From NCBI GenBank assembly GCA_963716925.1, contig CAVQUX010000025.1:744001-808000 (forward strand): a stretch of 64,000 bases of DNA. Direction: 5' to 3'. Both the position numbers and the translations under genes were made by a program. Below the pieces are notes generated by a model. That model worked only from the letters and a program-made list of their open reading frames with translations, was not told the DNA's origin and searched no databases. Shown here piece after piece: positions 54,701-63,600 of the stretch. The stretch's first letter is position 1; each line of letters opens with the position of its first letter. Source of the stretch: DAISKN01 sp963716925 (GTDB lineage Bacteria; Acidobacteriota; Vicinamibacteria; Marinacidobacterales; SMYC01).

Positions 54701-57027
54701 AAGAAGGGGTTGCCGGTACTCCCCTCGTTGGCGAAGAGATCGACCTTCCCGTCGGAGTCGAAGTCGGAGAGCGCGACGCCATAGGGGTCGGAGCCGGGAT
54801 CGCCGATCAGTGAAGTCGTGAAGCCTCCCAGGCCGTTCCCGCGGTAGAGGTGAACCTGACCGTCGGAAGTGCGTGCCCGGGCGAAATCGATGTTCCCGTC
54901 GCCGTTCACGTCCGCTGCATCGGTGCCTCGGCCGTTCGCGCCACCGTCCGGCAGGTTCGAGACCGCGAAGCCCGAGACGTAGGTCCTTCGGGTGACCGTG
55001 AAATCATCGAACCAGAACTGGGAACCGGTCGGCGCATTCGTTCCCGTGAACCACTCGAACTCGGTGATGAGCGCCGCCTCCGGCCACTGCTGGCGAATGG
55101 CGTGGTAGACATCCACCGTCGCGGTGTGCCAGGCGCCGTCCGCGACCAGACTCGCGACGGGCACGGACGGGATGGCCCCCGGGGTCGCCCCCGGGCTCCC
55201 GCCGAGGAAGATCCGGCCGAAGCTCTGCACGTTGAATACCAGGCCGACGGGAGTTCCCGGCGGAATCCGGTAGGAGAACTCGAGATTCGGCCCTTGCGAG
55301 AGCTGCCAATTCGAGGGACGAACGTCGATGGAGAGGCACGAGCTTCCCGTCGCGAAGACCCGCATCGACCAGCTTCCGCTCGCGGCCGTGGTGTTGTCCC
55401 GGGCGAAGCTGGTCGCGCAGGTCGCGTTCCCCCAGCCGTCGTTTCCGCTCTCGAAGCTCGAGCTGGAGAAGACCGCTTCTCCGAAAACGAGGCCTCCGGC
55501 GCGGGTGAAGAGCCAGGAGTTGGCGCTGTTCCCGTTGACGACGAAGTCCATATCGCCGTCATTGGTGAAGTCCGCGGCCGCCATGTCCATCAAGTAGTCG
55601 GCCGCGGGCCTGGTGGAGTCCCCCACGGTCCCGAGGAACACGGGCGATTCGAAGTTGGCTCCGTTCTTCTCGTAGTAGTACAGGTGAACGGTCGGATTCA
55701 CCGCGTGCCCCGATACGAAGTCAAAGTCCCCGTCGTGGTCGAAGTCGGCAATCGCCGCCCCGCGGGTGTTGGCTCCCGTGTCTTCCACGAACCGGAGGGG
55801 GCCGAAGGTTCCGTTGCCGTTGCTTCGCGCGGAGTAGATGCGCCCGCCGTCGTCGGTAGCGACGATATAGACCTCGACGTCGAGGGTCACGGTGAAGGAC
55901 TGAATCGCGGAAAGCCCGAAGCTGTCGGTGACCCTCACCGTCACCGGGTTCCGCCGCGCAGAGGTCGGGCTCGGCGTCCAGCTGATGAGACCCGTCGCGG
56001 GGTCGAGGATCATTCCCGCGGGGCGCTCCTCGAGCGAGAACGTCAGGACGTCGCCGAACGCGAGCTCGGGGTCGTTCGCCTGGACGTCGTAGGAATAGGG
56101 CTGGTTCTCGACGGCGTAGGTGACCGGGCTCGAGATGATGGAGGGCGCGTGATTGATGTTCCCTACGGCGACGGTGAAGGAATCGGTGCTCTTCCGGCCG
56201 AGATCATCGGTGACGGTGAGAAGTCCCTGGAAGATCCCTTCGGCCGGATACGGCTTCGTGAGAAGCCGTCCGAACCCGGTGAACCCATCGCCGAAGTCCC
56301 AGCTGTAGTCGACGATGTTGCCGCTCGAAGCCGATGCGTCGAAGCTCACGCTCTCGCCGGCTCCGATGGCGACGTAATCGAAATTGACCACCGCGATCGG
56401 CTCGTCGGATGCGGCAAGCTGGATGTTGTCGACGAACGCCGCCGAGTCGCCGCGCCCGTCTCCCGAGTCGCTCACGCTCAGCTCGAGAGTGAGGAGCTCA
56501 CCCGTCCCCGAGAACGCGGCGACGTCCGCAACGAGCCTTCGGAAGCCCGTCTGCAGCTCGTACCCCGTCCAGGGAGCCGCCGAGAACCGGTCGAAGGTCG
56601 AAACCTCCAGCAGGACCTGTTCGACTCCCGTGGCTTCGCGAACGAGCTTCACCACGAACCGGTCGTTGGTGAAGCTCGGGGCCATCTCGTCGGTCAGGAA
56701 GTCGTAGTCGAGACGGAGCTGGTTCGTCCCCGCGGGAACGGTGACCCCCTCGATGCGCAGGAAGCTGCGGTCGGCGTCCCCCGGGTCCGGCCCGGCGTCG
56801 GGCTCGGTCGTCATCAGGAGCGCGTTCGCTCCCTCCGTCGGGAAGAGCGTGCCGAACGAGGAAACGATGGCGGCGTCCCCTCCGACGATCATGCCGGTAA
56901 GACCGGATTCGAAGCTTCCATCGGCGCCGCCGATGCCGGAGGTCGCGGTGCGCGCGCTGCTCGAGAGAAGCAGAAGACCGCAGACGGAGAGTAGCGCGAG
57001 CGTCGTCCTCCTGTTTACGTCCTTCAT
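45733..57027 (-). CDS. giant secreted PKD/VCBS protein (3764 aa)
   Basis: ATG with GAGGGGG upstream; the start overlaps the preceding stop (ATGA). Signal peptide (RTTLALLSVCGLLLLSSSA). In order: a beta-sandwich with FESGLTGMIVGG (to about residue 200), a PKD domain (SWDFGDGFTG), a cadherin-like segment, VCBS repeats (ADFDHDGDFDFVSG), then a run of about twenty PKD or PKD-like domains (WNFGDG, WDFGDG). These are interrupted by two LamG-like domains (near 53200-53700 and 50800-51330) and a propeller-like block (51900-52900). An alpha/alpha toroid of prenyltransferase/squalene-cyclase type sits at about 48740-49800. It ends in an FN3 domain (AKIDLVWTPKPGATGYNVYRR). Probably an adhesin or cell-surface matrix protein; no membrane anchor is seen. 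Confidence 0.82.
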   Translation of the reverse strand: MKDVNRRTTLALLSVCGLLLLSSSARTATSGIGGADGSFESGLTGMIVGGDAAIVSSFGTLFPTEGANALLMTTEPDAGPDPGDADRSFLRIEGVTVPAGTNQLRLDYDFLTDEMAPSFTNDRFVVKLVREATGVEQVLLEVSTFDRFSAAPWTGYELQTGFRRLVADVAAFSGTGELLTLELSVSDSGDGRGDSAAFVDNIQLAASDEPIAVVNFDYVAIGAGESVSFDASASSGNIVDYSWDFGDGFTGFGRLLTKPYPAEGIFQGLLTVTDDLGRKSTDSFTVAVGNINHAPSIISSPVTYAVENQPYSYDVQANDPELAFGDVLTFSLEERPAGMILDPATGLISWTPSPTSARRNPVTVRVTDSFGLSAIQSFTVTLDVEVYIVATDDGGRIYSARSNGNGTFGPLRFVEDTGANTRGAAIADFDHDGDFDFVSGHAVNPTVHLYYYEKNGANFESPVFLGTVGDSTRPAADYLMDMAAADFTNDGDMDFVVNGNSANSWLFTRAGGLVFGEAVFSSSSFESGNDGWGNATCATSFARDNTTAASGSWSMRVFATGSSCLSIDVRPSNWQLSQGPNLEFSYRIPPGTPVGLVFNVQSFGRIFLGGSPGATPGAIPSVPVASLVADGAWHTATVDVYHAIRQQWPEAALITEFEWFTGTNAPTGSQFWFDDFTVTRRTYVSGFAVSNLPDGGANGRGTDAADVNGDGNIDFARARTSDGQVHLYRGNGLGGFTTSLIGDPGSDPYGVALSDFDSDGKVDLFANEGSTGNPFFFKGSGNGTFAAGVAAPSLDPNNYAAFAPFDFNNDGKMDMAVVDYSTRRVLFYPGNGNATFAAPVVIGIPTGSALGVAAPTGRVPGQPFSSATLDVDEVNEGGTVNFDAGESFDDGTIVSYEWNFGDGSTGSGQTVSHVYASEGSFDVVLTVTDDQGKKDRVRLHVTVFGSPPVANPGGPYTLGEAAAIEGRWSVLVDGSASTDPDTMVVRWDWDFDASNGIGVDASGARARRVYTAPGVYTVTLTVYDVVGLSSSATTTVTVSAGAAPNAGLTGPAFLEESSASLVSWTGRYDLTGSADDVGIRSYALDWGDGTSTLQRVTRDSFEDGDFTTGPTWTPTGGNWSVVDGQVQQTDTAATWRYLQDLAASYRDFQLEVDFKGVAAGGYMGILFRAANAAGTSNAFLLYSQDPWNYWRFYDWQTGATLKDAGTGWNPGIWYHLRLVVVGNNMKLYVTPEGGGETLQVEATDASHPTGGIGLLSNTQSVIYDNVKVTLLEDSLEPLHVFNAPGVFPVTLTVTDHAGQTGAALVTTSVVANAPPVADAGGPYVLTEADALQTKWEFALDAGASSDDFGIQRYTINFGDGTTYTTGLDASAGTYFATGTDLYLQDVVNGRMRIVATADATLVEIVDLAARTVLDSRTLNRFAFWDYTPPEGQILKVRATKPVVAVESSFNDNSAFLPSMDASPVGNEFIFDYRPAAGFFVFAHEDSVVRFLNTGNALVVENAMRAGTYWKPVGLSAGTIYRAVASGKVAMQTTAGNGYTTVPSAGGGAVGRQFWFATTAATTGAILVFAYEDAQISVFDLDTGELRHNRSLGAGQSWFQTGVGTRRLRLESTGDVELWAGDTEGGTDVLSLGDDISFTGGRGGEEFYLHNLRDGVVLFAPNNDTSVSIDGGSLSRTLARDQFWKLLPTDFPSGSGVHRIVATEPIVIQTLGRANTFNDLATYLGGVSARHRYTAPGQYTVTLTVFDRAGQTDVATSTVDVRTNDPPVAVIAGPSVAGESYATGGSWNVSFDAAGSTDDYGIASYQWNFGDGTTGTGRNVNHSYTAVGTYTVTLTVTDHAGQPTVTTFIVNVQAGAPPVARTGGPYVLDEENATYGVWTANLDGRASTDDVAIYDYQWTFPPAFADDFTGTVLDSTRWLASTGVTQNGKATIVGVNAWGNRYLFSAGNLSRENLVFRARVTPVNTTGNQNAMFGFKDVGTSSFSYTEMPYAIYFNGGTLNVYEDGANRGSFGTYVRGIPYDIRITLKSAGARYEIKTWDSPSWTLIYDSSYASESPLKPGGTVNAGTFDVDDVSAGVVLEGPVVSTTFTAPGTTNVTLRVRDNALQAGFETTPIEIRDGALPSADAGGPYVVEKGWLLTFNSTGSSDDVNIEQYHWDFGDGATSRIGNPEHFYDVEGNYNATLTVTDNTLKSDTATAAVTVITGAPPVAEAGGPYQAAVNGPAVFFDGSASTDDYGVANFFWDFDANVDADADGNPTNDRQAFGVKVTNLYAAQGVFTATLTVIDGAGQQDTDTASVSVVANLAPRVVTVPWVSSDVSIPHETYNGKQITLKGVVHDANPTSYEWDFGDGTKSGPIAVTAANRHMLEAKHIYPNVPAGTPFVATLTVTDALGQKGSDTYNLIVKSRSLNTEVNVAIDEGLWYQHKQQTRTTGKWELVTQAATTASSVNAFEANAHFPTGDPGEDPYVETVRLGMSFLLSRLTTEAITAQPAGNPDTNGNALGIRVNEGDYPYQGGMVMDALIASGSPLLVASTGSAGIKGRRFFDIVQDMVDSYAFGQYDTASGRGGWRYTWNSFPDNSAAQWGAIGLIPAERNFGVRIPAFVKPENLMWLASSQDSGTGQFGYTSTSGAWGTASTTASGMVQLALDDVRREDPRWVRAEGYMRTLWETPSGNDAVRENFYAMFAFTKAMRLANPEEITIFCGQCASPLDWYGDPQRGLAPNLIAKQQATGGWVQPSGLSGAGSWQQNLVSAWSILILTKALFEVAPEADAGPDRVWGVDIPLTFNGSGSFHPDPFRQIVLYEWDFDGDGVYDSAESIPTAQFTYSRTDYPEDTLPRDVTVTLRVTDDKGKTDTDTAIITIAVPPHPPVADAGGPYVCTAGLPCRLDASGSFDIDPTDFISEYGWELDGTGVPDFNEALGAIVTPIFPTSGVLNIGVRVKDNGVLNDLDGDGEIDENEKLSDQQFTSLRVEENQAPVASAGGPYAIFEGSSVQLDGTGSSDPNGDPLTYAWDLDNDGLFDDAFVARPSVSFNDNGSYPVRLRVSDSLLTSTASATVVVANVAPSVEAGPNQTKNNGDSVSFAGSFTDPGTGDTHTIEWDFGDGGTASGTLTPTHVYPAPGSYTVTLRVTDDDGGVGVDTLVVTVLNRPPAAEAGGPYTVAEGSLVVLNGTGSTDPDGDTLTYAWDLDNDGQFDDSTEAMPSVSFPDNGTYAVSLRVSDGVLSSTDSAVVTVTNVAPTVNAGTDQSAATGATVSFSGSFTDPGTGDTHTIEWDFGDGGTASGTLTPTHVYSAPGNYTVTLRVTDDDGGVGVDTLVVAVSQDNRPPVAEAGGPYTAAEGSAVVLNGAGSTDPDGDTLTYAWDLDNDGQFDDSTEAMPSVSFPDDGTYAVSLRVSDGVLSSTDSAVVTVTNVAPTVNAGTDQSAATGATVSFSGSFTDPGTGDTHTIEWDFGDGGTASGTLTPTHVYSAPGNYTVTLRVTDDDGGVGVDTLVVAVSQDNRPPVAEAGGPYTVAEGSSVVLNGTGSTDPDGDTLTYAWDLDNDGQFDDSTEAMPSVSFPDDGTYAVSLRVSDGVLSSTDSAVVTVTNVAPTVNAGTDQSAATGATVSFAGSFTDPGTGDTHTIEWDFGDGGTASGTLTPTHVYSAPGNYTVTLRVTDDDGGVGVDTLVVTVSAPPSPIQDLQARPKDAKIDLVWTPKPGATGYNVYRRAGAQGSFVLIAQGHVTDYATYADMGLTNGVTYYYFVRWLDAAGVESPDSNIASATPSRPRR
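46044..47595. repeat. near-identical 525-bp tandem repeats encoding PKD pairs
   Basis: An anchor sequence (GTGTC of the same motif) recurs at 46046, 46571 and 47096, exactly 525 bases apart, so each unit is 175 residues. A unit encodes one DLDNDGQFDD-type and one EWDFGDGGTASG-type PKD domain. The three copies differ at only a handful of residues. A fourth, clearly diverged copy follows at 47596-48115, shifted to a 519-base period. Recent duplication or gene conversion is likely. Confidence 0.92.
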
Positions 57028-57687
57028 GGACGTCCCCCTCTCAACCCGGCATGCCCGGACAGGATGCCCGCATGCACCGACTCGAGCTCCACCGTACGGA
57101 CCCGCGCCGCACGCAGCGCCTCCGCGAGGCGGGCGCCTGCGACATACAGCGGCGCGGCGAAGACACTGTCGCGGAACGGCGTGCGCAGGCGCGAGTTGCC
57201 GAAACGTTCGAATGTCGCCAGGAGGTCGTGCTCCAACATAGCTGGCGGTAAGTGCTCGTACGTAAGTGGCGCGGACACGCCCGGGATCCCGAAATAGCCG
57301 TCCCGATCGCAGTTCGGACAGGGCCGCTCCCGCACGAACCCGGTCTGCGCCACGGAGAAGCGCGGCAGGACCGCCTCCGGTACGAGCTGCCAAAACGGAA
57401 GGGGCTCGGCGCTGTCCCCGCGAACCACGGGCCCCAGGCACTTCACCCCACGTTCGAGAAGGAGCTCGCCGAGGCTCCCTGAGACGAGGATCTCGTCGTC
57501 CAGGGTGGAGAACAGAATCCGCAGCCGGCGCCTTGAACCGGGGCAGCTTCAGCGGACCTACCTGGACCGCACCCGTCCCGCAGACGGGGCACGCTCCTTC
57601 CATCGAGTACTCGGTGCCGCTCGAGGGGCCGCCGCACACGTTCACGGTCTTTTTCACCACGAGCCGGTAGAGCGTGGGCGATGGCAT
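57024..57687 (-). CDS. double-CXXCG protein, candidate immunity for the second RHS toxin (frameshifted)
   Basis: ATG shares a base with the RHS stop (TGATG), and the stop overlaps the start of the PKD giant. The first frame gives MPSPTLYRLVVKKTVNV and the motif EGACPVCGTGAVQVGPLKLPRFKA. Near 57530 the frame changes by one base and continues RLRILFSTLDDEILVSGSLGELL and RPCPNCDRDGYFG to the end, about 220 residues in total. The two Cys pairs resemble the double-CXXCG family (gmx_para_CXXCG) found beside toxin genes in myxobacteria. As with hicA and the HAD gene, the break may be an assembly indel. Confidence 0.65.
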
Positions 57688-60600
57688 CAGAACATGTACC
57701 TCGCGATGGCGTTCAGGTACTCGGGGTAGTTCCGGTAAACGATCTGATACGCGTTCCACACCTGCTCTCGCGTGTAGCGGACGCCGGTCGGCAACTGCTG
57801 AGCCAACGCCCGCGAGATTGCGTTGTGCTCGGCCTGCGACAGAACCTGCGCCGGCGCGGACGCAATCTCCGCAGTGGTGTAGCCCCAGGCGCGGAGGTGC
57901 CGCGCCTCGAGAATATGATGCGCCTGTATGGCGCCAGCGTGGCCTTTGGTCACTGATTGCAGCACGTTGTACGGGGCGATCGGACTGGTTGGTCCCACCA
58001 GTGCGTGCCGGCCGACCTGAAGTGTGTTCCTCGCTGCGGCGATTCGCCACGCCAGCTTCGCGGCGAGCGCCCCGGTCACGTAGAAGGCCGCGCCGTGCAC
58101 CGCACCCTCCAGTGCGGCGATGGCAAAGCTCTCGAGCGTGGTTTGCGCGTTGATGCTGGCGACCGCATTGAGCGAGGCGCCGATCGCCATCGACGTCGCG
58201 AGGCCCCCGATGCTGAAGTCACCGAAAAGCCCAGTCGGGTCGCGGTAGTTGACGGGATTGTCGAAGGCGTAGCTGTACCGGTGCAGCGACGCGGGGCTAT
58301 CGACCTCTCCATCGACTGGATCCAGGCTCAGGAAACGCCCCGTCGCCGGATCCATCCATCGCGCGCGGTTGTAATAGAGCTCTCCCTTCGCCCCGAGCGG
58401 CTCGCCCGCGAAGAGGTACGGATTGGGGTCCGACCCCGTGTGCTCGATCAGGCTGCCGAAAGCGTCGTAGGTGTAGCTGTCGGTGACCGCGCCCGTCTCG
58501 TCGGTCAGCCGTCGCACGGAGCCGAGCCCGTCGGCATGATAGAAGCGGGTTCCCGTCGGTCGGACGACCGCGAGCAGCTCGTCCCCCGCCCGAATGTAGT
58601 GGGCGAGAACAACGCCTCCCCCGGACACCTCGGCAACGACGTGGCTCAGCTCGCTGCGGGTGTCGACCAGGTAGCGAGTGATGGAAGTTGGTCCGCCAGG
58701 CGGCGTGACCGACGTTTCGACTCGATTGCCTGCCGGGTCGTACCGGTGCTGCTCCACCGTGCCGTCGGCATGGATCGTCTCGACGAGCCGAGACTCCGAG
58801 TCCCACGCATTCAGCATGCCGTCGGGGCCAGAGCGCGTCAGGAGTCTCCCGTCGTCGTCCCACGTGTAGGAGGTAGCGCTGTCGAGGAGCAGCCGATCGC
58901 GCTCGTCGTAGGTGAGGAGCCGGGTGAACGAGCCTGCCGAGCTGATCGAATCCACCCGCACCAGGTTCGAGCCGGGATCGTATGCGTACGAGCTGTCCGA
59001 CAGCGGGCCCGACGGGCTCGTAACCGTCTCGCGTGTCAGTCGGTTCGCGGCATCGTAGACGTAGCTGCGCGTCGTCCCGTCCGCTTCCACGATCTGCGAA
59101 CGATTGCTGTCAGCGCCGATGGTGTAGCCGTAGGACTGCATGACCGCCGAAGCGGCGTTCCGGGTGACCAGACTCAGCATCTGGTCGAGCTGGTTGTACC
59201 CGTAGCTCGTGGTGATGCCGTTCGGATGAGACAGACTCGTCCGCATTCCCGTGGCGTCATGAACGAGGACGTGGGGCCGACCCAGGGGATCGGTGACCGT
59301 CACGAGCCGATTCCCCGCGTCGTACGTCTGGGTCTGCGACCTGGGTAATCCGCCGACGGTCGCCGTGAGGTTTGTCAGTCTCGAGCCCGGGTCGTAGGCG
59401 TACGTGAGACCGAGGTTCTCCGGCTGGGCGATCGAGGCCAGGCGGTCGCGGACGTCGTAGGTGTAGCTCGTCGTGCCCCGAACGTCGGTAGCCGCGGAGA
59501 TCTTGCCGGTTGGCGTGTAGCTCCATTGAACCGAGGAGCCGTCGGGATGTAGGCGCTCGACCAGCCGGTTCATCTCGTCGTAGGCGTAGGTGGTGACCGC
59601 GCCGCCGAAATCCCTTCGCTCGACGAGCTTTCCCGCAAGGTCGTACTGGCGGAGCTGCGCAAGGCCGCCGGGGAGAATGCGCCGGATCTCGCGGCCCATT
59701 TCGTCGAATTCGAAACGGGTGGTGTGGCCGTTGGGATCCGTCTGGCTCGTGCGATTTCCAACCTCGTCGTAGGTGAACGTCCAGACATTCCCCATGGGAT
59801 CGGTCACCGAGGTGAGCTGCATCTTCGGGTCGTAGCCGTAGAGGGTCTCCCGCCCGGCGCGGTCCCGTATCCGCACCGGCATCGGCGGCGAGTTCGGCGT
59901 GTACTCGATCCGCTCCTCCGTCCCGTCGGAGAAGGTCGTCTTTACCAGCAGCTTCCGGGCATCGAGCGCGAAGGCTGTCGTCTGTCCCTTCGCGTTCTGC
60001 TCGGCAACGCGATTCCCGTTCGCGTCATAGGTGAAACGGGTGGCGTTTCCCAGGGCGTCCGTGGCCTTGAGGGTCCGCCCGGCGTCGTCGAGCTCGATCG
60101 CGGTGCGGTTGCCGTTCTCGTCCCGCGTAGCGACGAGGCGATTGGCGTCGTCGTACTCCCGGCTCATGACAGAGCTGTCGGGTGCGGTGATGCTCTGTAT
60201 CGACCCGCGCAGAGTGTAGGCGTAAGTCTTGGTCTCGCCCCGACGGTCGATCCGGCCGAGGACTCGTCCCTCGGCGTCGTAGACCGTCTCCTCCGTCGTC
60301 GTGTCGGGATATATCGTCCGGATGCGGCGATTCAGCTCGTCGTACTCGTGGCGCGTTTCGCGGGCGAGGGGGTCGATCTCGCTCGTGAGGTTCCCGTTCT
60401 CGTCGAAGCCCTGCCGCGTCACTCCGCCGTCGGGGTGCGTCGTCTGCGTCAGGCGGCCGAGAGCATCGTAGCCATTGGTCGTCACCAGAGTCTGAGGTGT
60501 GCCGTTGACGAGGCGGGTCCGAGTCTCCGTCAGGACGTTCCCGTTCGCGTCATAGGTGAAGCTTTCCACGCTTCCGAGAGGGTCGGTGACCGAGATGAGA

Positions 60601-63600
60601 TTCGAGGCGGAGTCGTAGGCGTACAGGGTGGTCGCCGCCCGCGCATCCGTGAGGCTTCTGACATTTCCCCTCGCGTCGTAGGTGCGGGTGGTCACGTTTC
60701 CGTTGGCATCCGTCACCGTTAGAAGGTTTCCGTTGGCGTCGTAGGTGAAGGTTTCCGTTGCGCCCTTCGCGTCGACGTGGGCGAGCATCCGGTTGAAGTT
60801 GTTGTACGTCCAGGTCTCGGTGTTGCCGAGAGCGTCCGTCTGGCTCGTCCGGTTGTTCCCGGCGTCGTAGGTATAGGTGGTGGTGTTGCCGAGGGGATCC
60901 GTGATCGTCAGGAGATTCCCATTGACGTCGAACGATCGCGTGGTGACCGTCCCGTCGGGGTGGGTTTCGCTCGTGACGTTCCCGCGCTCGTCGTACTCAA
61001 GCACCGTGACCCGGCCGAGCCGATCGCGGATGACCTCGGAGTTTCCGAGGTCGCGGTCGAACTCGACGCGGTTTCCGAGAGCGTCTATGGTCGCGACCAG
61101 ACGGCCGTCGTCGTCGTACTCGCTCCGCACCGAGCGGTTGCCCCGCGGGTCTACGATCTCGAGCAGGTTATGCCGGTCGTCGTAGGAATAGGTCGTCTCG
61201 GCGAGCGTGGGGTCGACGGTCCGTGTCAGATCGCCGGTCGCGTCGTACTCGTAGAGATAGACGTTGCCTTTCGGATCGGTGATGGTGCGGATGCGTCCCG
61301 ATCCATCGCGGGTGAAGGTGACCGACTTCCCGGTCGACGAAGCGATGCCTCCGGGGCCGAAGGTGATGACGTTGCCGTTGCGATCCTCGGCACGCGTCAT
61401 GCCGGCGGTGCGGTCGAAGTCGAAGACCCGGCGGTCCCGGGTCGTGAGCCGAACCTGGGTCACGTCGTAGGGAAGGAACTCGTCGATCTCGACGACCTCG
61501 GTGCTGCCGGCAATCCAGAGCACCTCGGTGTTCCCCAGGATGCTGAGGGTTGCGCCCGGGGTTTCTCCGTCGAGGAAAACGTAGCGGGCGGAGGCGAAAC
61601 ATCCTCCGAGCGTGGCGCCTGCTGGGACGAGAGCGAGGCCGAACCGGTAGGACTCGGTGTCGCTCAGCTTTATGGTGGTGACGTGCTCGGCCAGTTCCAC
61701 CACTTGCTGGCAGGGAAGGCCGAATGGTCCACCACCCGGGAGAATCTGCCAGCCCACACCGGGAGTGCGGTTGTGCTGAAAGGAGCCCTGGCGTGTCTCG
61801 ACGAGCCACCCGATCCCGAAGTCCCGCTTGCTCTTGATCCGGCTGTCGTAGGTGCGGATGACGTCGATGGGAAGACCGGCGAAGGGGAAGGTGACGTCGG
61901 TGAACGAGATCCGATAGTTCCCGACTTTCTGCTCGCCCGCGACTTCGAAAACGCGCTCGGTGACCGAGGTGAGCCCGTTGACGTCCTCGGCGAGGAGCCG
62001 GACGCGATAGAGGCCGTTCTCGCGAAGCGTCGGATCGAACACGCCCAACACCCCGCCGGTGACGGAAACGTCTCCGGTCGCGAAGGGGACGAACGTGCTC
62101 TCGTTCACGTAGGACGCGGAGAGCTCGTACCGCACGAGCGTGTCGTCCTCGGCGGTGCCGACGATATCCGTCAGAGTCTCGATGACGGCCGCGTCCCCGG
62201 GCTCGAGGAAGGAGACGACGGGCGCCGTATCGTCCGCATCCGGGTCGACGGCGCGGAAGGTATCGGTTGCCGTCGTCTGGTTCCCGGTGGCATCGCGGGC
62301 CAGCGCGGTCGCCAGGTATTGCCCCAGGGCGGGCGGGGTGAAGATCGCGCTCCCCGACGCGTCGAGCGCCACCGGAGTTCCGTTGATCTCGAGCCGTTTC
62401 TCGGTGACGCCGACGTTGTCGCTGGCGATGACGCTGATGGTCACCGGATCGCCGATCGACACGGTGTGGGGCACGATGCTCAGCAAAAGCGTCGGGGGGG
62501 TCGAATCGGGGGTGCCCTGGGCCTCGAAGGTCGTCGTTCCGACGCCCTCGTTCCCGGATGCATCCAGGGCCCGGGCGGTGAGAGTGTACGTCCCGGGCTG
62601 GAACGGCTTGTAGGTGGCTTTCCCCGCGGCGTCGAGAGGAAGCGGAACGTCGCCCGCGGTTCCGGGGCCGTTCACGACGAGCGACCGCGCCACTACCGCG
62701 ACGTTGTCGGCGGCCACCACGGTCGCGGTTACGATCTGCCCCAGGTCGACGACGGGTGGAGCCGCGGTGACGCTCACCACCGGCGGAACGACATCGGCGC
62801 CCACGGTGAACGAAGTCGACGCCGTCCCGACGTTGCCGGCGGCATCGGTGGCGGTCGCGGCGACCGCGTAGGTTCCCGGCGCGCCGGGAGCGTAGGTGCC
62901 GACACCCTGCGTATTCAGCGAGACGGGCGCTCCGTTTACCGCCAGCGTCTTCGAGATCACCACGCGGTCGTCGGTGACGATCACGCGGATGGTGACGACG
63001 TGTCCCACCAGGAGGGGATCGGGGGCCTGGAGCTCGAGGGTTATCGAAGGCGCCTCGACGTCGGCCGGGAGCACATCGAAGGCGACGCTCCGGGTGCCTC
63101 GGTTTCCGAGCGCGTCGAACGCCGTGATGGTGGCCAGGTGAGGACCCACCAGCGTGGGCGTGAAGACGTGGGTTGCCGTTCCGTCGGCGAGGTCGGAGAG
63201 AACGTCGATGTCCGTGTCTCCCGATGGGCTCGTGAGGGTCAGGGTGGCCGAGAGCAGGCCATCTTCGTCGAAGGCGGTGATGTCGACGGTGACGGAATCG
63301 CCGACCTCGATGATCGACGGACTTACGGAGAGGAGGAGCCTGGGAAAGGGGATGTCGTTGACGAGAAGTCGATTCTGATCTCTGGGCCGCGCCAGCAGGA
63401 CGTCGAGGTCGAGGTCCGCGTCCGCGTCGAAGAGCGCGAGCCCGAAGGTCCTCCGGGTGTCGTCGGGGAGCTTGTCCGGCACCGCCTCGAGGAAGTGGCC
63501 GGTGCCGTCGTTGAGGAGGAGTCTGTCCTGCCCCGCGGCGGCCGCTACCAGGTCGAGGTCTCCGTCGAAATCGACGTCGCCCGAGCGAACCTGAATCGGG

